Of a stretch of 64,000 bases of DNA, positions 10,427-23,027 are shown piece after piece. The stretch covers positions 68,370,991 through 68,434,990 of the forward strand of contig JALGPY010000003.1 of assembly GCA_023055425.1 (NCBI GenBank). Direction: 5' to 3'. Position 1 is the stretch's first letter, and every line of letters begins with the position of its first letter. Under the pieces are notes generated by a model that was not told the origin of the DNA, searched no databases, and saw only the letters and a list, made by a program, of their open reading frames with translations. This DNA comes from Linanthus parryae (taxonomy: Eukaryota > Streptophyta > Magnoliopsida > Ericales > Polemoniaceae). The translations under genes and the position numbers were made by a program.

Positions 10427-12036
10427 AGGTAAAACACAAAATGCACCCTCCGTAGATGGATTACATACAAAAACAACCATGCTGTCCGGGGATATACAAA
10501 AACCACCCCTGTCAGAGACAAAAAACCCCCTGTTAGTGACAGACGTTGGACAAATACCACTCTTCTTTTAATATTAGTTGAGAGGGGGGTGTAATCCGAC
10601 TTTTTTATGACCATTTTGACCTTATTTGTGTTTTTGTTTTTATTTTGTTCACATTATGTTCTTGGTGTTCTTGGCCAACACCACCAACAATATCACCACT
10701 TTCCCCACCCCAACAAAAACAACTTACAACATCAATCAAACCCACACCAATCAAACATAAACTACACCATACTTTCACCAGCGCAGACCCCCTCCACCAA
10801 TAACACCACCCTACTTTCACTTTCGCAGAACTTTTCAACAATCTCACCATCGTCCCCTTCTTCGCATATGCACAGTGAAAGAACGAAAGAGAAGCTACAG
10901 ATGATCGGGAAAAATCAAAGACGCTAACGGTTCAGCACCACCGAACAGAACTCCGATTGTACTTTGTAAACTATGAACTGGGATTCCGGAACAAGGGTCT
11001 CCTCAGACCGAACTCACAAGTTCAAATTTAAGAGGTGTGTAACAGGTTGGTGGCAAGAACCCACCGCTGAAATCGAGCATCACACCAACAAAATGATACA
11101 GATCCTCCATATATAGGAAGGACAAAAAACATCAAGTATTTAGAAGCAATTTACAGAGCCTGCAAATCATGAAAATTTCCCCCAAATACCTACATGTTCA
11201 AACACATAGTCATGAGACAAGAGGTGAGAGAAGCACAGTGGAGTTAGAGACATCACTGGGTAATGGAGACCACCTCACAAAATCAACACAAATCTCATCC
11301 AAATTTGGTGAGAGCACAGAGTCAATAAGAGGTAAATTCGAGCACCTCACCTTCTCTGCTGATTCATATATTAACCATCATCGAACAAACAAATCTCCCT
11401 TCTCCCTTTCCGTCCAAACCCATACCCCTCTCTGGTCTCCAATTCAAACGAAGACCCATAACGTATATCAAGCCATTCAAGCCAAAGGCTTCCAAAAATC
11501 ATGACCGTCGAACTCAAAATCAAAACCAAATCCTAGCTTCTCTCTCTAACTATCCCTGTAGTCTCCATCACCGTTGTAGTCTCTGGTGGCGCCACAATCT
11601 GGAGGACCCAGATCTGGCCCCTGTGAAGCAACGGTGGCTAGGCTTGGTCTGGTGGTCCGACGGGGAGAAAGAGAGAAAGGGACGGAGGGTGAGAGGCGCT
11701 GGTTGTGGTGGGTTGGAGGACGATGCTGAAGCCCGGACGACGACGATGGTGGGACGATTGCTTCTGGGTTTCATCACAGAGTAAGGAGGAGGGGGCTGTG
11801 AGAGATAGAGAGAGACAGGGGGAGGCTAGGGTTAGGAAATGGGGAGGAGAATGGAAGGAATTGTATTTATAGTGGGTAATTTCCTAAAATTCTAGGGGTA
11901 TTTTTGTCTTTTAACCCATCCGTTAGTGCGTTGTTGGATACTAACGGAGACAGGGGTTGTTTTTGTATATTCCCGAACAACAGGTTTATTTTTGTATATA
12001 ACCCATCTATGGAGGGTTCATTTTATCTTTTTCCCA
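10427..12036. mobile_element. Non-autonomous Mutator-like element (MULE), 1.61 kb
   Basis: Terminal inverted repeats of about 100 bp are visible at 10427-10525 and 11940-12036 (for example ACCCTCCGTAGATGG on the left against ACCCTCCATAGATGG on the reverse-complemented right). The element is flanked by the 9-bp direct repeat TATAATTTA at 10418-10426 and 12037-12045. Long inverted repeats with a 9-bp duplication are the hallmark of the Mutator superfamily. No transposase is seen. The interior (10560-11930) is richer in unique, gene-like sequence (leader-like ctctctct words, a GC-rich frame at 11568-11777 on the minus strand), so a captured host fragment (Pack-MULE) is possible. Confidence 0.85.
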
Positions 12037-12045
12037 TATAATTTA

Positions 12046-12295
12046 TGCTTCGGGTTGTTAGTACTTTGAGTAATATACATTTTGCTCTACATATTTAAAT
12101 GATTATGTAACCCGAGTAATAGTTTATGCATGTGTTGACTTTATTTTGGCCATTAGTTATCTAGTCAAGACTTTTCCCTTTGGCCCATAAGTTTTTTAAG
12201 CGCTTAATATAATAATCATTAATTGTAGGATAATATGTAGTATTGAGGTACATTTAGCTACTTCCAGAGTTATGAGCCTCTTCCAGGGCTATTTG
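12046..12295. other. Old flanking sequence between MULE and Copia 1
   Basis: About 250 bp of AT-rich non-coding DNA that continues the decayed sequence at 9644-10417 and received the Copia 1 insertion after position 12295. Nothing codes here. Confidence 0.5.
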
Positions 12296-12300
12296 ATTAC

Positions 12301-13412
12301 TGTAAGGTCACAGGTTTCATTGACTTGAAATACTAAGTTATTTCAAGGCCTTGAACCAGTTTTTAAATCCTTGAATCAGGTTTAACAGGCTTGAAATAGC
12401 AGAACCAGGATTCAAAGCCTTGAAACTGTCTGACCTGTATGCATGTTCTAAGGGGGAGTTTTTCTGAACTCTTCTATTTTGATTCTGTCTCTCTCACCCC
12501 AATGCTTGATGTGTTATCATTTGATGATGAAAGACAAACGATTTTGATATATCTAACACCATTTAATCCATCTGTTTGACTCAGTTTTGCAGGGAAACTT
12601 TATTTCCTAAGTTTGCAGGATTGGTTTCCTAATCTGGCTTTTGCAGGAAAGGAAACATTAAGAGATGATCAATCAGTATAAATGGAGCTCATTTTGAAGC
12701 AACTGATACAACACTCAACGGGCAAAAAAGAGAGACACATTTCTGGATTTACAAGCATCAAAGAAGTTCATCAGTCTCACAATCCATCTCACTGAAGATC
12801 ACTGCATTCTTCACTGCAGTTTTATACTTCAGTGATCTTTTGTCTTGTGCTTTATTTATAGATCATTCTTGTATTACTTCTATATCTCATACTCAAGGAT
12901 TGTTCAAAGTGAATAATATAGAATTCTTAGTTAATCAGTTAGCTAGAGCAGACACTAGATAGGTTAGTGAGAACCACAAGCTGTAACAGAGTAAGGCATA
13001 TCTCTGTGCTTGAGATCTAGGGCTTAGCTTTTGATTTATAAGAATTGTGATTGAAAATCCTATAGGGAGAAGATCCCTGAGGTAGAGACGTAGGTCCAAG
13101 TGGACTGAACTCTATAAATTCTGAGTCTCGTGCATTCACAGTTTATCTTGCATACTTAGTTTTTATAGCATTCAAACTAGTCTGTTTTAAAGGGTTTGAA
13201 ACTCTTTTCAAGGCCTTGAAAAAGACTCGTCTGTCTCTTTATTTAAACTGTATCTCTTCCAAAGACTTGAAACTGTTTTCAAGGCCTTTAACTTCATTGG
13301 TCTTCACTTAAACTTTTATCTTTGCAAGTTTTTCAAAAAGTTGGCATACTCGACTCACCCCCCCCCCTTCTAGAGTATGTATACTACACTTCTACCTGCT
13401 TACTCCCCTTTC
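12301..13412 (+). repeat. 5' LTR of Copia element 1 (1,112 bp)
   Basis: It runs TGTAAGGTCACAGG to CCCCTTTCA. It carries a probable TATA box (cagtataaatggagc, about 12675), a run of nine C at about 13359-13367, and several copies of the CAAGGCCTTGAA-type palindrome. Compared with the 3' LTR it lacks about 190 bp around 12660, between ggaaacattaagag and atcagtataaatgg. Confidence 0.93.
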
Positions 13413-13414
13413 AA

Positions 13415-13426
13415 TTGGTATCAGAG
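13415..13426 (+). other. Primer-binding site of Copia element 1
   Basis: TGGTATCAGAGC lies two bases after the 5' LTR end. This is the standard plant Copia site complementary to the 3' end of initiator methionine tRNA. Confidence 0.93.
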
Positions 13427-13463
13427 CTTGTATCACTGTATTAGATTTAACCATCTTATGATT

Positions 13464-15039
13464 ATGAGTACTGCAAGTGATGGTGGTTTCTCACAGGGAA
13501 GAGCTGCTAACAGACCTCCTCTATTCTGTGGAGATAACTTTGCTCACTGGAAAGCCTTAATGAAAATGAACATCATTGATCAAGACATAGAGCTGTGGAT
13601 CATCATTCAGAATGGACCTCACACTTTCTACACAGATAAAGATGGGATTAAAACTCCCAAAACATAAGACTCTCTCTCTTCATCTGAATTAGAACATTTT
13701 TCAAAAAATTACAAAGCTATTAATATCTTGTATTGTGCTTTGAGTACAGATGAATTCAACATGATTTCAGGCTGCAAGACTGCCAAGGAGATCTGGGATA
13801 AGCTTGTGGTGACATTTGAAGGAACTAGTCAAGTCAAGCAAACCAAGATCAACATCTACCTCAGAAAATATGAGTTATTCAAGATGAATGCAGATGAGTC
13901 AATCAGAGAAATGTTCAAAAGGTTTATAGACATTATCAATAACCTTGATTCACTGGAAAGGATATTTCCAATGAAGAAAAGGTGAGGAAGATTCTGAGAA
14001 GTCTTCCAAAGGCAAAATGGGAACCAAAGACTACTTCAATTGAGGAAGCTCAAGATCTATCATCACTCCAACTTGATGACCTACAAGGGAAGCTTCTGAC
14101 ACATGAAATATCCATGAATAAAGCTGATGGAGAGTTACTAGAAGGTGTCAATAACTTAGCACCCAAGGCCAAAAAAATGAGAAAATTCAAAGCCTTGAAA
14201 CTGAGGATGATGATTAAGATCCATTTGCTTTGATTTCCAAAGCCTTGACCAAAATTCTTAAGACAGAGAAAAACTTTGGAAACAAAGACTTCGACAGAGA
14301 AAGACACAGATCTTCTAATAGAAAGGACTACAAAGGTAAGTCTTCTTTAGAGAGGAATATATCAAAAGTCATGAATTGCTTTGAGTGTGGTGATGCAAGA
14401 CACATGATCAGATATTGTCCACACAAGAAAAGCAAGATCTTCCAGAAGAAAGATCATGACAATAGAAAGAAGGATATTATAGCTTCAAGGAGTGATTAAG
14501 ACACTTGAAGTGACTCTGAATCTGAAGAAGAACATGCCAACCTATGCTTCATGGCCAAGCATGATGAAAGTTCTGAAAAGAACATTGAGGTAATGGTAAA
14601 CTGCTTGATTTCAAAACCAAAAGAAGCTCTTTCAAATTATCTTAGAACAATGCTTTTAAATGAAGAAGACTATCTAAAAGAGATTAGAGTTTTAAAAGAA
14701 AAAGTTCATGAGCAAGCAAAAGAGAATTTACAACTTGTTTGTCTAAATCAGAATCTTGAAATCTCTCAGAAGAAAACTGACAGTGATTTCAAGGCCTTGA
14801 AAACCTGTTTCAAAGCCTTGAAAACACAAGTCAAGGAAGTAGTCACTGAGAATTATTTATTGAGTGATAGCCTTGTTAATGTAAGACATCAAGCTGATGA
14901 ATTAGTTAAACAAAAGACTACTCTTTCTAAGAAACTTCAAGAATATGAACTAGTCAAAGTCAAGCTTGCAGCTTCAGAACAAAAGTTGAACTTGATTCTT
15001 GGAGAAAGTTCAAAGTCTGTTCACAAAACTGGTATTTAA
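13464..15039 (+). pseudogene. Copia 1 gag (broken)
   Basis: The start ATG at 13464 opens a frame containing LFCGDNFAHWKALM, then the UBN2-type core (KEIWDKLVVTFEGT, about 13785-13830) and an intact CX2CX4HX4C zinc knuckle at about 14374-14415 (CFECGDARHMIRYC). A long helical region rich in Lys and Glu follows (14551-15039). The frame is broken by TAA at 13665, a frameshift near 13980, TGA near 14231 and TAA near 14497. Two copies of the CAAGGCCTTGAA palindrome theme sit inside the coding sequence at 14787-14825 and encode FKALK repeats. It forms the virus-like particle shell in live elements; here it is inactive. Confidence 0.9.
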
Positions 15040-16680
15040 TACAATCCAAATTTTCCAAGAAAGAACAACACCAGATTTGTGAAGGCTGGAAACAAAACTT
15101 CTCCGACATGTCATTTTTGCAATAAAATTGGTCATATGAAGATGACTTGTCCTTTCAGAAGAAGAGACCCTCACATAATGAGGAACACATTCCCATTTCT
15201 ACTCAAAGGACAAGTCATACATATTTGTGTTCCTAAAGGGGCCTGACCACCTAATATGGTCGATCCTGAATATGAGTCCAAATTCAACACTTGGTCTAAC
15301 AGCTGGGTAAGGCAGTGATCGATATTTGCAGGCTGTCACCAATGTTAAAGAACAGAAGTGGTTTATGGACAGTGGTTGCTCAAGACACATGAGTGGAAAG
15401 AGATCTCTATTCTCAGAATTGAAAGAGCAATTAGAAGGATCAATTACACTTGGTGACAAAGGAAAATGCAACATTCTTGATATTGGTAAAGTTGGTACAA
15501 ATTCTGACAATTCAATTTCTAAAGTATATGTTGTTGATGGCTTGAAATTTAACTTGCTTAGTGTATCTCAGCTTAGTGATAATGGAAATAAGGTTATCTT
15601 TGATAAAGAGAAGTGTGTGGTGCAGAATGAAAAATCAGGAAATTGCATCCTCACAGCCTCTAGGTCAAACAATGTTTATACTTTTCAGACTCCTTGACAG
15701 AGGATTCAAAGCTTTGGCACAAAAGCTTGGTCACATTAGCTTGCATACCTTGAACAAATTGATCTCCAAAGATCTGGTAAGAGGATTACCATCCATTAAG
15801 TTCAAATATGATGAAGTACGCAAAGCCTGTGCTCAAGGTAAGCAAATAAGAAGCTCATTCAAGCCAAAGAAGTTTGTAAGTACTTCTAGACCTATTGAAT
15901 TACTTCACATGGATTTATGTGGTCCTATGAGGACTGCAACTCCTAAAGGTAAGAAGTATATGCTAGTTATTGTTGATGACTACTCTAGATTTACTTAGGC
16001 TATGTTTCTGAAAGAAAAATCTGAAGCCCTCTCTGAATTTTCAAAGCTTTGCAGAGAACTTCAACCTTGAAAAACCTACATATTGCTTCAATTAGAAGTG
16101 ATCATGGTAGAGAGTTTGATCAGTTAGAGTTTGATTTATTTTGTGTTAAGCATGGTATCTCTCACAATTTCTCTGCTCTTATAACTCCTCAACAGAATGG
16201 ATTTGTTGAAAGAAAGAACATGTTTCTTGAAGACATGTCAAGAACAATGCTCTTAGAGAACAAGCTGCCAAAACATTATTGGGCAGAAGCTGTGAATACA
16301 GCAAATTATATTTTGAACAGGTTCTTGATCTGACCTATCCTGAAGAAGACCCCTTATGAATTATTCAAAGGGAGAAAGCAAAACATTTAATATTTCAAGC
16401 CCTTTGGATGCACATGTTTTGTCCACAACAATGGAAATGACAACTTGGGTAAGTTTGATGCAAGAAGTGACGAAGGTATATTTCTTGGCTAATCTCTGGC
16501 TAGCAAAGCTTATAGAGTTTATAATAAAAGAACCAAGCTGGTTGAAGAAAATATTCATGTTATCTTTGATGAAAGCTATGATGGTTCTTTGAGTGAAAGT
16601 TTTGCAGACTTGAATTTGAACAAGCATGAGTCAGAAGAAGAAGGTGATAACTCAATTGGTTTCAAAAAATATTTATAAGG
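15040..16680 (+). pseudogene. Copia 1 protease and integrase (broken)
   Basis: A second CX2CX4HX4C knuckle is encoded at about 15113-15154, ahead of the protease. The aspartic protease active site DSG lies at 15368-15376 (context WFMDSGCSRHMSG), followed by the GAG-pre-integrase domain. The integrase core shows its three acidic positions in the contexts HMDLCGP (about 15910), SDHGREF (about 16095) and NGFVERK (about 16200). The frame changes near 15690, 16035 and 16340, and it stops at 15998 (TAG) and elsewhere, so no integrase can be made. Protease cuts the polyprotein and integrase inserts the cDNA in living relatives. Confidence 0.9.
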
Positions 16681-16759
16681 AAGCATAAGCCATTTTCAAG
16701 ACCTTGAAAATAGGTCTCAAGGCCTTGAAAATAAAGATAAAAGCCTTAATAAGGTTGAA

Positions 16760-18442
16760 CAGAAAGACATGAATGATCAGGCCACTACTTCAAGACCAGA
16801 GAAGCAATATGGAGAACCTGAACCCTGGCCTCAAAGAAAGAGATTCAAATATATCTCATCTCATCCAGTTGACAACATCATTTCTGATCCATCCACTGGT
16901 ACACAAACAAGATCACAGCTGAAGAATCTTTGTGCTTTTAATGCTTGTATCTCTTTTGTAGAACCTAAGACTGTGAAGGAAGCATTATATGAAGCAAACT
17001 GGATTGTAGCTATGCAAAGTGAACTCACTGAGTTTGAAAGACATAAGGTGTGGAACCTAGTTCCTCCACCAACAAATCAGTCTGTCAGTGGTACCAGATG
17101 AGTGTTCGGAAACAAGTTGGATGAAAATGGCAAAGTGATCAGGAACAATGCAAGGTTAGTTGCTCAAGGTTACAACAAAGAAGAAGGTATTGATTATGAC
17201 GAAACTTTTGCTCCTGTTGCTAAGTTAGAATCAATTAGAATTTTACTTGCTTTTTCATCTTACAAGAACATGAAACTATTTCAAATGGATGTCAAGTGTG
17301 AATTTTTGAATGGTTACTTGCAAGAGGAAGTTTAAGTTGCACAACCTCCAGGTTTTGAAAGTGATAAGTTTCCAGATCATGTTTACAAACTTGACAAAGC
17401 TCTTTATGGTTTGAAACAAGCTCCAAGAGCTTGGTATGACATATTTTCCGAGTTTTTTACTTGAAAATGATTTCAAAAGAGGATTGGTAGACAAGACCCT
17501 TTTTATAAAGACTCATGAGAAAGATTTACTTGTAGTTCAGATTTATATTGATGATATTCTTTTTGGAGCTACTAATGATCTTCTATGAAAGGTATTCTAA
17601 AGTCTTATGAGCAGGGAATTTGAAATGAACATGATGGGAGATTTGAACTTCTTCCTTGGACTTCAAATACATCAATTGAAGAAGGGCATCTTTCTCCATC
17701 AAAGCAAGTACACTCGGGACTTGCTAAACATGTACAATATGTCTCTATCCAAAGAAATCAAGACTCCTATGAGTTCCACACTGTCCTTAGATAAGGATGA
17801 ATCTGGTAAGGGTGTTAATGTAAGAGAGTACAGATGTATGATTGGATCATTACTTTACCTTACTGCTAGTAGACCAGATATCATGCTCAGTGTATGTATG
17901 TGTGCAAGATTTCAAGCTGATCCAAAGGAATCACACTTAAGTGTTGTGAAGAGAATCTTCAGATATCTCAATTGTACCAAAGACTTAGGGCTTTGGTATC
18001 CTAGAAATTCTAATTTCTCTTTACATGGTTTTTCAGATGCTGACTTTGCAGGTTACAAAGTTGATTGGAAAAGTATTTCAGGAACTTTCAATTCATTGGA
18101 TCCTCCTTGATTAATTGGCACTCCAAGAAACAAAACTCAGTTGCTCTATCAACAGCTGAAGTTGAATATATAGCTGTTGGAGCCTGTTGCTCACAAGTCT
18201 TATGGATTGCTCAGCAGTTGAGAGATCTTGGATTTGACTTCATAAGTGTACCTATCAAATGTGATATCACTAGTGCAATATCTATTACAAAGAATCTAGT
18301 CAATCATTTAAGAACCCAGCATATTGATGTCAGACACCATTTCATCAGAGATCATGCTGAAAAAGGTTATATTGTTCTTGAATTTGTTTCTACTAACATG
18401 CAACTTGCAGATATCTTCACTAAACCATTGGCAGATGAATGA
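16760..18442 (+). pseudogene. Copia 1 reverse transcriptase and RNase H (broken)
   Basis: RT motifs are present: ARLVAQGYNKEEGIDYDETFAPVA (in part) near 17152, QMDVKCEFLNG near 17282, [12 protein letters not shown] near 17405 and the catalytic YIDD at 17544-17555. RNase H begins near 18036 (SDADFAG) and ends with the usual Copia C-terminus (HIDVRHHF, then LADIFTKPL) at 18442. There are stops at 17101 (TGA), 17335 (TAA), a frameshift around 17445-17460, a stop near 17588 and a frameshift near 18100. Catalytic residues survive but the protein cannot be made as one piece. Confidence 0.93.
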
Positions 18443-18956
18443 TTTTCAGCACTCAGACTGGAATTGGATATGATAAGTAAAGATGCATTGGTTTAGGGGG
18501 AGCACAAGGTAAGAAAGGTAAGTTATTATGTGTTTTCAAAGACTTGAACTGATTTTCAAAGCCTTGAAAATCTTTTCAAAGCTTTGATATTATCTGTCTC
18601 AGTATAACAACATTCCAAGACGTTGAAATTATTTTCAAATCCTTGAAAATAATTCTGATAGCTGGTTAGTCAATAATTCTTGGATCATTCAGTATTGGGT
18701 GCTATCTGTGTAGATATTTTCTCATTATTGCCCCTACCTTTTCAAAAATTTGTTTTTTAACCAAATATAGTATTAAAATATTTATTTCCAACGAATTCAA
18801 AGATTTGAATTCTCTCTGATCATTACAGATCTTTTGAGATCAGAGAGAGATATTGTAGTTTCGTTTTTAAACTCAAACTATTTCAGTATTTAACTTCTCC
18901 TCTTCTCCTTCACTCCGTATCAACTCTACCTCTCTCTATTCTTCTCCCAAACCCTA

Positions 18957-19737
18957 ATGAGCACAAGAAGAGCCTCTGACAGAATCAAGATGGATGGAGG
19001 TTCAAAGACTAGTTCACTGAAGAAGAGAAAGACAGTTGAGGATGAAGTTCAGACAATCAGTGGGGACTCAAGCTCTAGGACTCCTAGTGCAGAAGTTGTT
19101 GAAGAACTTCCTCCACCAAAGAAGAAGACTAAGAAGGACGTGACACCATCTTCAGATAAGAAGAAGAAAAAGAAAGAGAAGGCTGCTGTAGAGAAGCAAC
19201 CAGAAACACATATGTTAATTCCAAAGAAGTTGAAGAAAAAAAAGGCCTCTCAAGCTGAAAAGGGGAAAAGAAAAAGGTGACAGTAGAAGAACCAGAAGAC
19301 AATGTGGAAAGAGCCTTGCTGATCTACTCCAAAAACTATGATCCAGATGAATCTTGGTTCATCACATATACTTCCAAAGGTCAGTGATTGGATGGTTTTG
19401 CTTCTGGGCCTATTACTTTCTGTAGCTTGATTAGTATGCCTATGTTGCTTGGAATGAATCTAAATTGCATTACAATGCTAAAGAAAAGCTCTTCGTGGTT
19501 CATGCTAAACCCCCCTGATCTAGCTTATCCATGACTCACCAGATTCTTCTATCTCAACATGAAGCAAGTTAAAAACTCTCCATACTTAGTTATCAAGACT
19601 AGAGTTGCTGGTTTTAATATGGAGTTAGATCATGCTAAGTTTGCATCTGTTTTAGGCTGTCCTAAGAGGTATGACAGACATAACCATCCTCCTAAAAATG
19701 AAGTCTTGAAATCAGCCAAATCAGAATTCTTTCTACC
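18957..19737 (+). pseudogene. Extra ORF downstream of Copia 1 RNase H, 5' part
   Basis: The start ATG at 18957 gives MSTRRASDRIK, followed by a Lys/Pro-rich, probably nuclear-targeted segment. The first frame ends at 19280, and the continuing homology runs in shifted frames to 19737 (FNMELDHAKFASVLGCP near 19620). This second part resembles the putative plant transposon protein domain often found behind pol in SIRE-type Copia elements (from recall). It is cut at 19737 by the Gypsy insertion and resumes at 34157. Its function is unknown; in the literature such ORFs are called env-like, which is unproven. Confidence 0.75.
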
Positions 19738-20363
19738 TGTAGATACTGCTTTCTGACATGACAGATCTTGGCCACGTGACAGCCATCCAGCACACCATAT
19801 TGTGCTCCATACACACTGGATCACCAGCCGAGCTGATCCATGTGGGGGCTGCGAGACAGAGCCCTCGCATACCACTGCACGGGACTTGTAGGGACTTTGT
19901 GGTTTGGAGGCTAGAGTAAGCCCTGTCGCGTGCGAGCCAAGCCCGCACGCGACCTTTAGTAACTGTTTTGAGAGATTTATGGCACGAGCTCCATAAACCC
20001 GGTTAACCCGGTCAAACCCGGTCAACCTCGCAACGGTTCCGGTATTCGCGCACCACGTGCTGTAACGGTCCCTATATACTCGGACGAACGTGCCGTTATG
20101 GTTGAGCTAATTAAGCCGCCATTAATGGGCGCATTAACCACACTACAACGGTCACGTTCTCCAGTATATATAGATCGTCAACCTTTCCATACAAAGGAGA
20201 ACACACTGCCATACGCGGAAGCTCTGCCAAACCTCTGTCTCTCTCTCAGACATTGCTATTGACTTACTCTCTCCCTACACACAACCCCACTCTTCCTGTG
20301 CGATCCTTGATCCACTACACACGGTGCACACGGAGGTCTCCCCGTCGGAATCTCTTGTGCACA
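19738..20363 (+). repeat. 5' LTR of the Gypsy element (626 bp)
   Basis: It contains the promoter region: CACGTG-type boxes near 19773 and 20053, three tandem words around aacccggt at 19997-20025, and TATA-like tatatact (20073) and tatatata (20165). A primer-binding-like sequence (tttggtgaacccgacgtg) starts at 20365; I cannot assign the tRNA. Long open frames on its minus strand are shadows. Confidence 0.95.
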
Positions 20364-20403
20364 TTTTGGTGAACCCGACGTGAACTTACCAACAAAAGCA
20401 ACC

Positions 20404-23015
20404 ATGTCTCAGGAGGATGATGTCAGCAACCGATCGCCCTCCACCGAAACTCCCTCTAGAGACGAGACCCGCCGTACTCCAACGACTCCCGGCGAAGCAC
20501 CGACGTTAGAGTCTTTGGACGCTACTGTCCAAAGTCAGGCGAAAGCTCTCAAGTCTCAATCTGCGCAATTAGAACAAATCTTGGCCGTTCTGGGCACCCT
20601 TGCGCCGAATCCTCCACCAGCCACCGCTATCCCTCAGGGAGGAGGAACCCCTACCGCTCCAGGATTGGGAGTGTCAGCCACACCTCTCAACCCTCATCTG
20701 CAGACTCCACCGTCAGCTACGCAGCTGCCTTCGGTTCGGGATCAACGACACAGATGCTGCCTCCTGCTGCTCACGCTCCTCAGCCATCGGCTTTGGCGTC
20801 CAACCCAACTCTACAGTACCCTTTGCCTCCCCCAACGATGATCTGGGGAAATGCGGGTAGTCAATATGCTCCCAATCCTCCGGCGGCGTATGTGTCGCCA
20901 CCACCTACGGCAACCCCTCAGTCAACTACCGAGGGGAGCATTCCAGAATGCATGACGTCTTTGCAGAAACGCGTGGACACTATCCTGGCTCATCAGTCAT
21001 TCGCGGATACCATTATCCCGAAGTTAGACAACGATCCACCCATTCCACGAGAGATCTATCTCATGCCTAACCCGGCGGGGTACAAGGCTCCTAAATGGGA
21101 TAAGTTCGAGGATGTCAACGGAAACGCTCACGAGCATGTCATGCGTTTCATTGATGTCATGGGTCCGTACGGAGCTGATCCCAAACTGCTGATGCGAGAG
21201 TTCCCAAAGTCTCTGGGGAACGTAGCATACAAGTGGTACCGAACATTGGAGGCCGGATCCGTGAAGACTTGGGACGACATGGTCCAGAAGTTCTATACCA
21301 AGTTCTTCCAGATGGAAGAAAAGGTGACGATGATTCATCTCTCGCGGATGTACCAGAAGCGCGAAGAGGACGGAATCACTTTCATCAAGAAATTCAGTGC
21401 GAAATCCTTGGAGTGCAAAGATCCAATGCCCGAAAGCCGTCTCGTAGAGATATGCCTGCAATGCATGCGAGATGAATACAAAGGTATGCTTATCAATCTG
21501 CAAACACCTACGTTTTCGAAGCTAATCGAATGCACGAAGAACATCGAGCCCATAGTCGAGAGACAGAAAAAGAAGAGCGCTCCAGAGCGACCTGCGAGCG
21601 GCACCACTTACAAGATCGGAAGGTTTAGCTACAAGCGGGGACGCGAAGCTGAGGTCAATACAGTTTCGCCCCAGAAACCAGCGAAGGTCGCGAACTTCGA
21701 TGTACCGCCTCTGCCATGCTCGGTAGAGGAAGCAAGTGACCTCTGCAGACAGTGGCGCAAGGACGGCGTCCTCCCACCGCTCGAGAAAACACCCTCCAAG
21801 GAGATGGTGAGGGACTCTAAGTGGTGTGAGTACCACGGCAAGGTCATGCATCCCACCGCCGAGTGCAAGAAACTCAGGTTCGCGTTCGATCAGAAGATGA
21901 AGAACGGCGAGCTCATCGTCAGCGACCACCGGAAGGACGTGCGCAACAACCCGCTTCCCGCGCATGCGGAACCGGGCTCGAAGGGCAAAGAGGTCGCTAT
22001 GATCTCGATCGTCGACTTGGAAGAAGTCGCAGAGGATGGCCTGCCAATCGTCGCCGAGGTCCATGAAGACGAAGACTATAGCATGGACACAGAGGATGAA
22101 CGTGCCGACCGCATGAAAGTGTCGCATGGCTTCAACAAATTCTTCGATGAAATGAATTTCTCCGAGAAGTGCCGAACTGATATGACGAAAGCGATTTTGA
22201 GAATAGCAGAGGACTACGAGGAGGACCTTGTAGTCTCCAACGGGAAAGTCATCAGGGCATCCCGCTCTATGGAAAAGATTATGACCTTTTCTGCCAGCGA
22301 CAAAAAGACGGATGCGAGTCACCAGAGACCTCTGTACGTGACCGCCATCATCAATGGCGTCGAGTTCAAACGAGCGTTCGTCGATGGAGGAGCAGCGGTC
22401 AACGTCGTTCCGCTCCACACACTGAGGCTAGCAGGGATCCCCGAACATAAGGTAGTCAGACGTCCATCTCCGCTGGTGGGATTCGGAAGCGACTCTAGAA
22501 TGACAATCGGATGGATCCGCCTGGGCGTTCAGATTGGCAAAATCAAGTGCTCAGCAAAGTTCTATGTCATAGACGCGAACACCACATACCACATGATTGT
22601 AGGTCGAGCCTGGATTTATCGCTTCGACGCAGTCCCTTCGACGGCTCACCAGGTTATGAAAGCCATCTGGAACGATAGAATAGTCGAGATACCGGCTTCA
22701 ACAAACCCGTTCAACTTGGACGAAGCACATCTCAGTGAGGCGGTGTGGTTCACTGAAATGGCAGATGAGCAAACACCCGGACCATTCAACCCTACTCCTT
22801 TGCCTCTCTGGGAGGACATCAAGGACCAATCGCCTGCAGGGGTAATGGTGACGAGGGAAGATGCCAAGGAAAAGCCGCCTACACGCGAAGAGGCGCCGCG
22901 TATCGCATATCATCGGAAGAACGTGTACACTCTGAAGAGGATCGCAAAGCATGACCCCGAGGGCAAGGAGATAGAGAGCTTCTACGCCAATGGGAAGAAA
23001 TGCTACCGCATATGA
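20404..23015 (+). CDS. Gypsy gag-protease
   Basis: Translation starts at ATG 20404 (MSQEDDVSNRSP). The first 110 or so codons run in one frame and the rest (from about 20640-20750) in another, so a one-base frameshift lies in between. The downstream frame is open to TGA at 23013-23015. Domains: capsid core around 21050-21540 (KWDKFEDVNG, VAYKWYRTL, RMYQKREEDG), a CX2H...H...C zinc-binding motif at about 21827-21868 (CEYHGKVMHPTAEC), then the aspartic protease near 22330-22660 with DGGAAVNV in place of the more common DTGA/DSGA. Gag packages the RNA and protease matures the polyprotein. The next coding block is in the same frame beyond a single TGA. Confidence 0.92.
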
Positions 23016-23027
23016 AGGTGCGCGGGG

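Noticed and set aside
10605..10927. Two opposing frames of 81 and 106 codons inside the MULE
   Set aside because: No recognisable domain and low-complexity composition; kept only as possible captured sequence.
21522..22418. 298-codon open frame on the minus strand
   Set aside because: It is the antisense shadow of the Gypsy gag-protease frame, which has clear domains on the plus strand.
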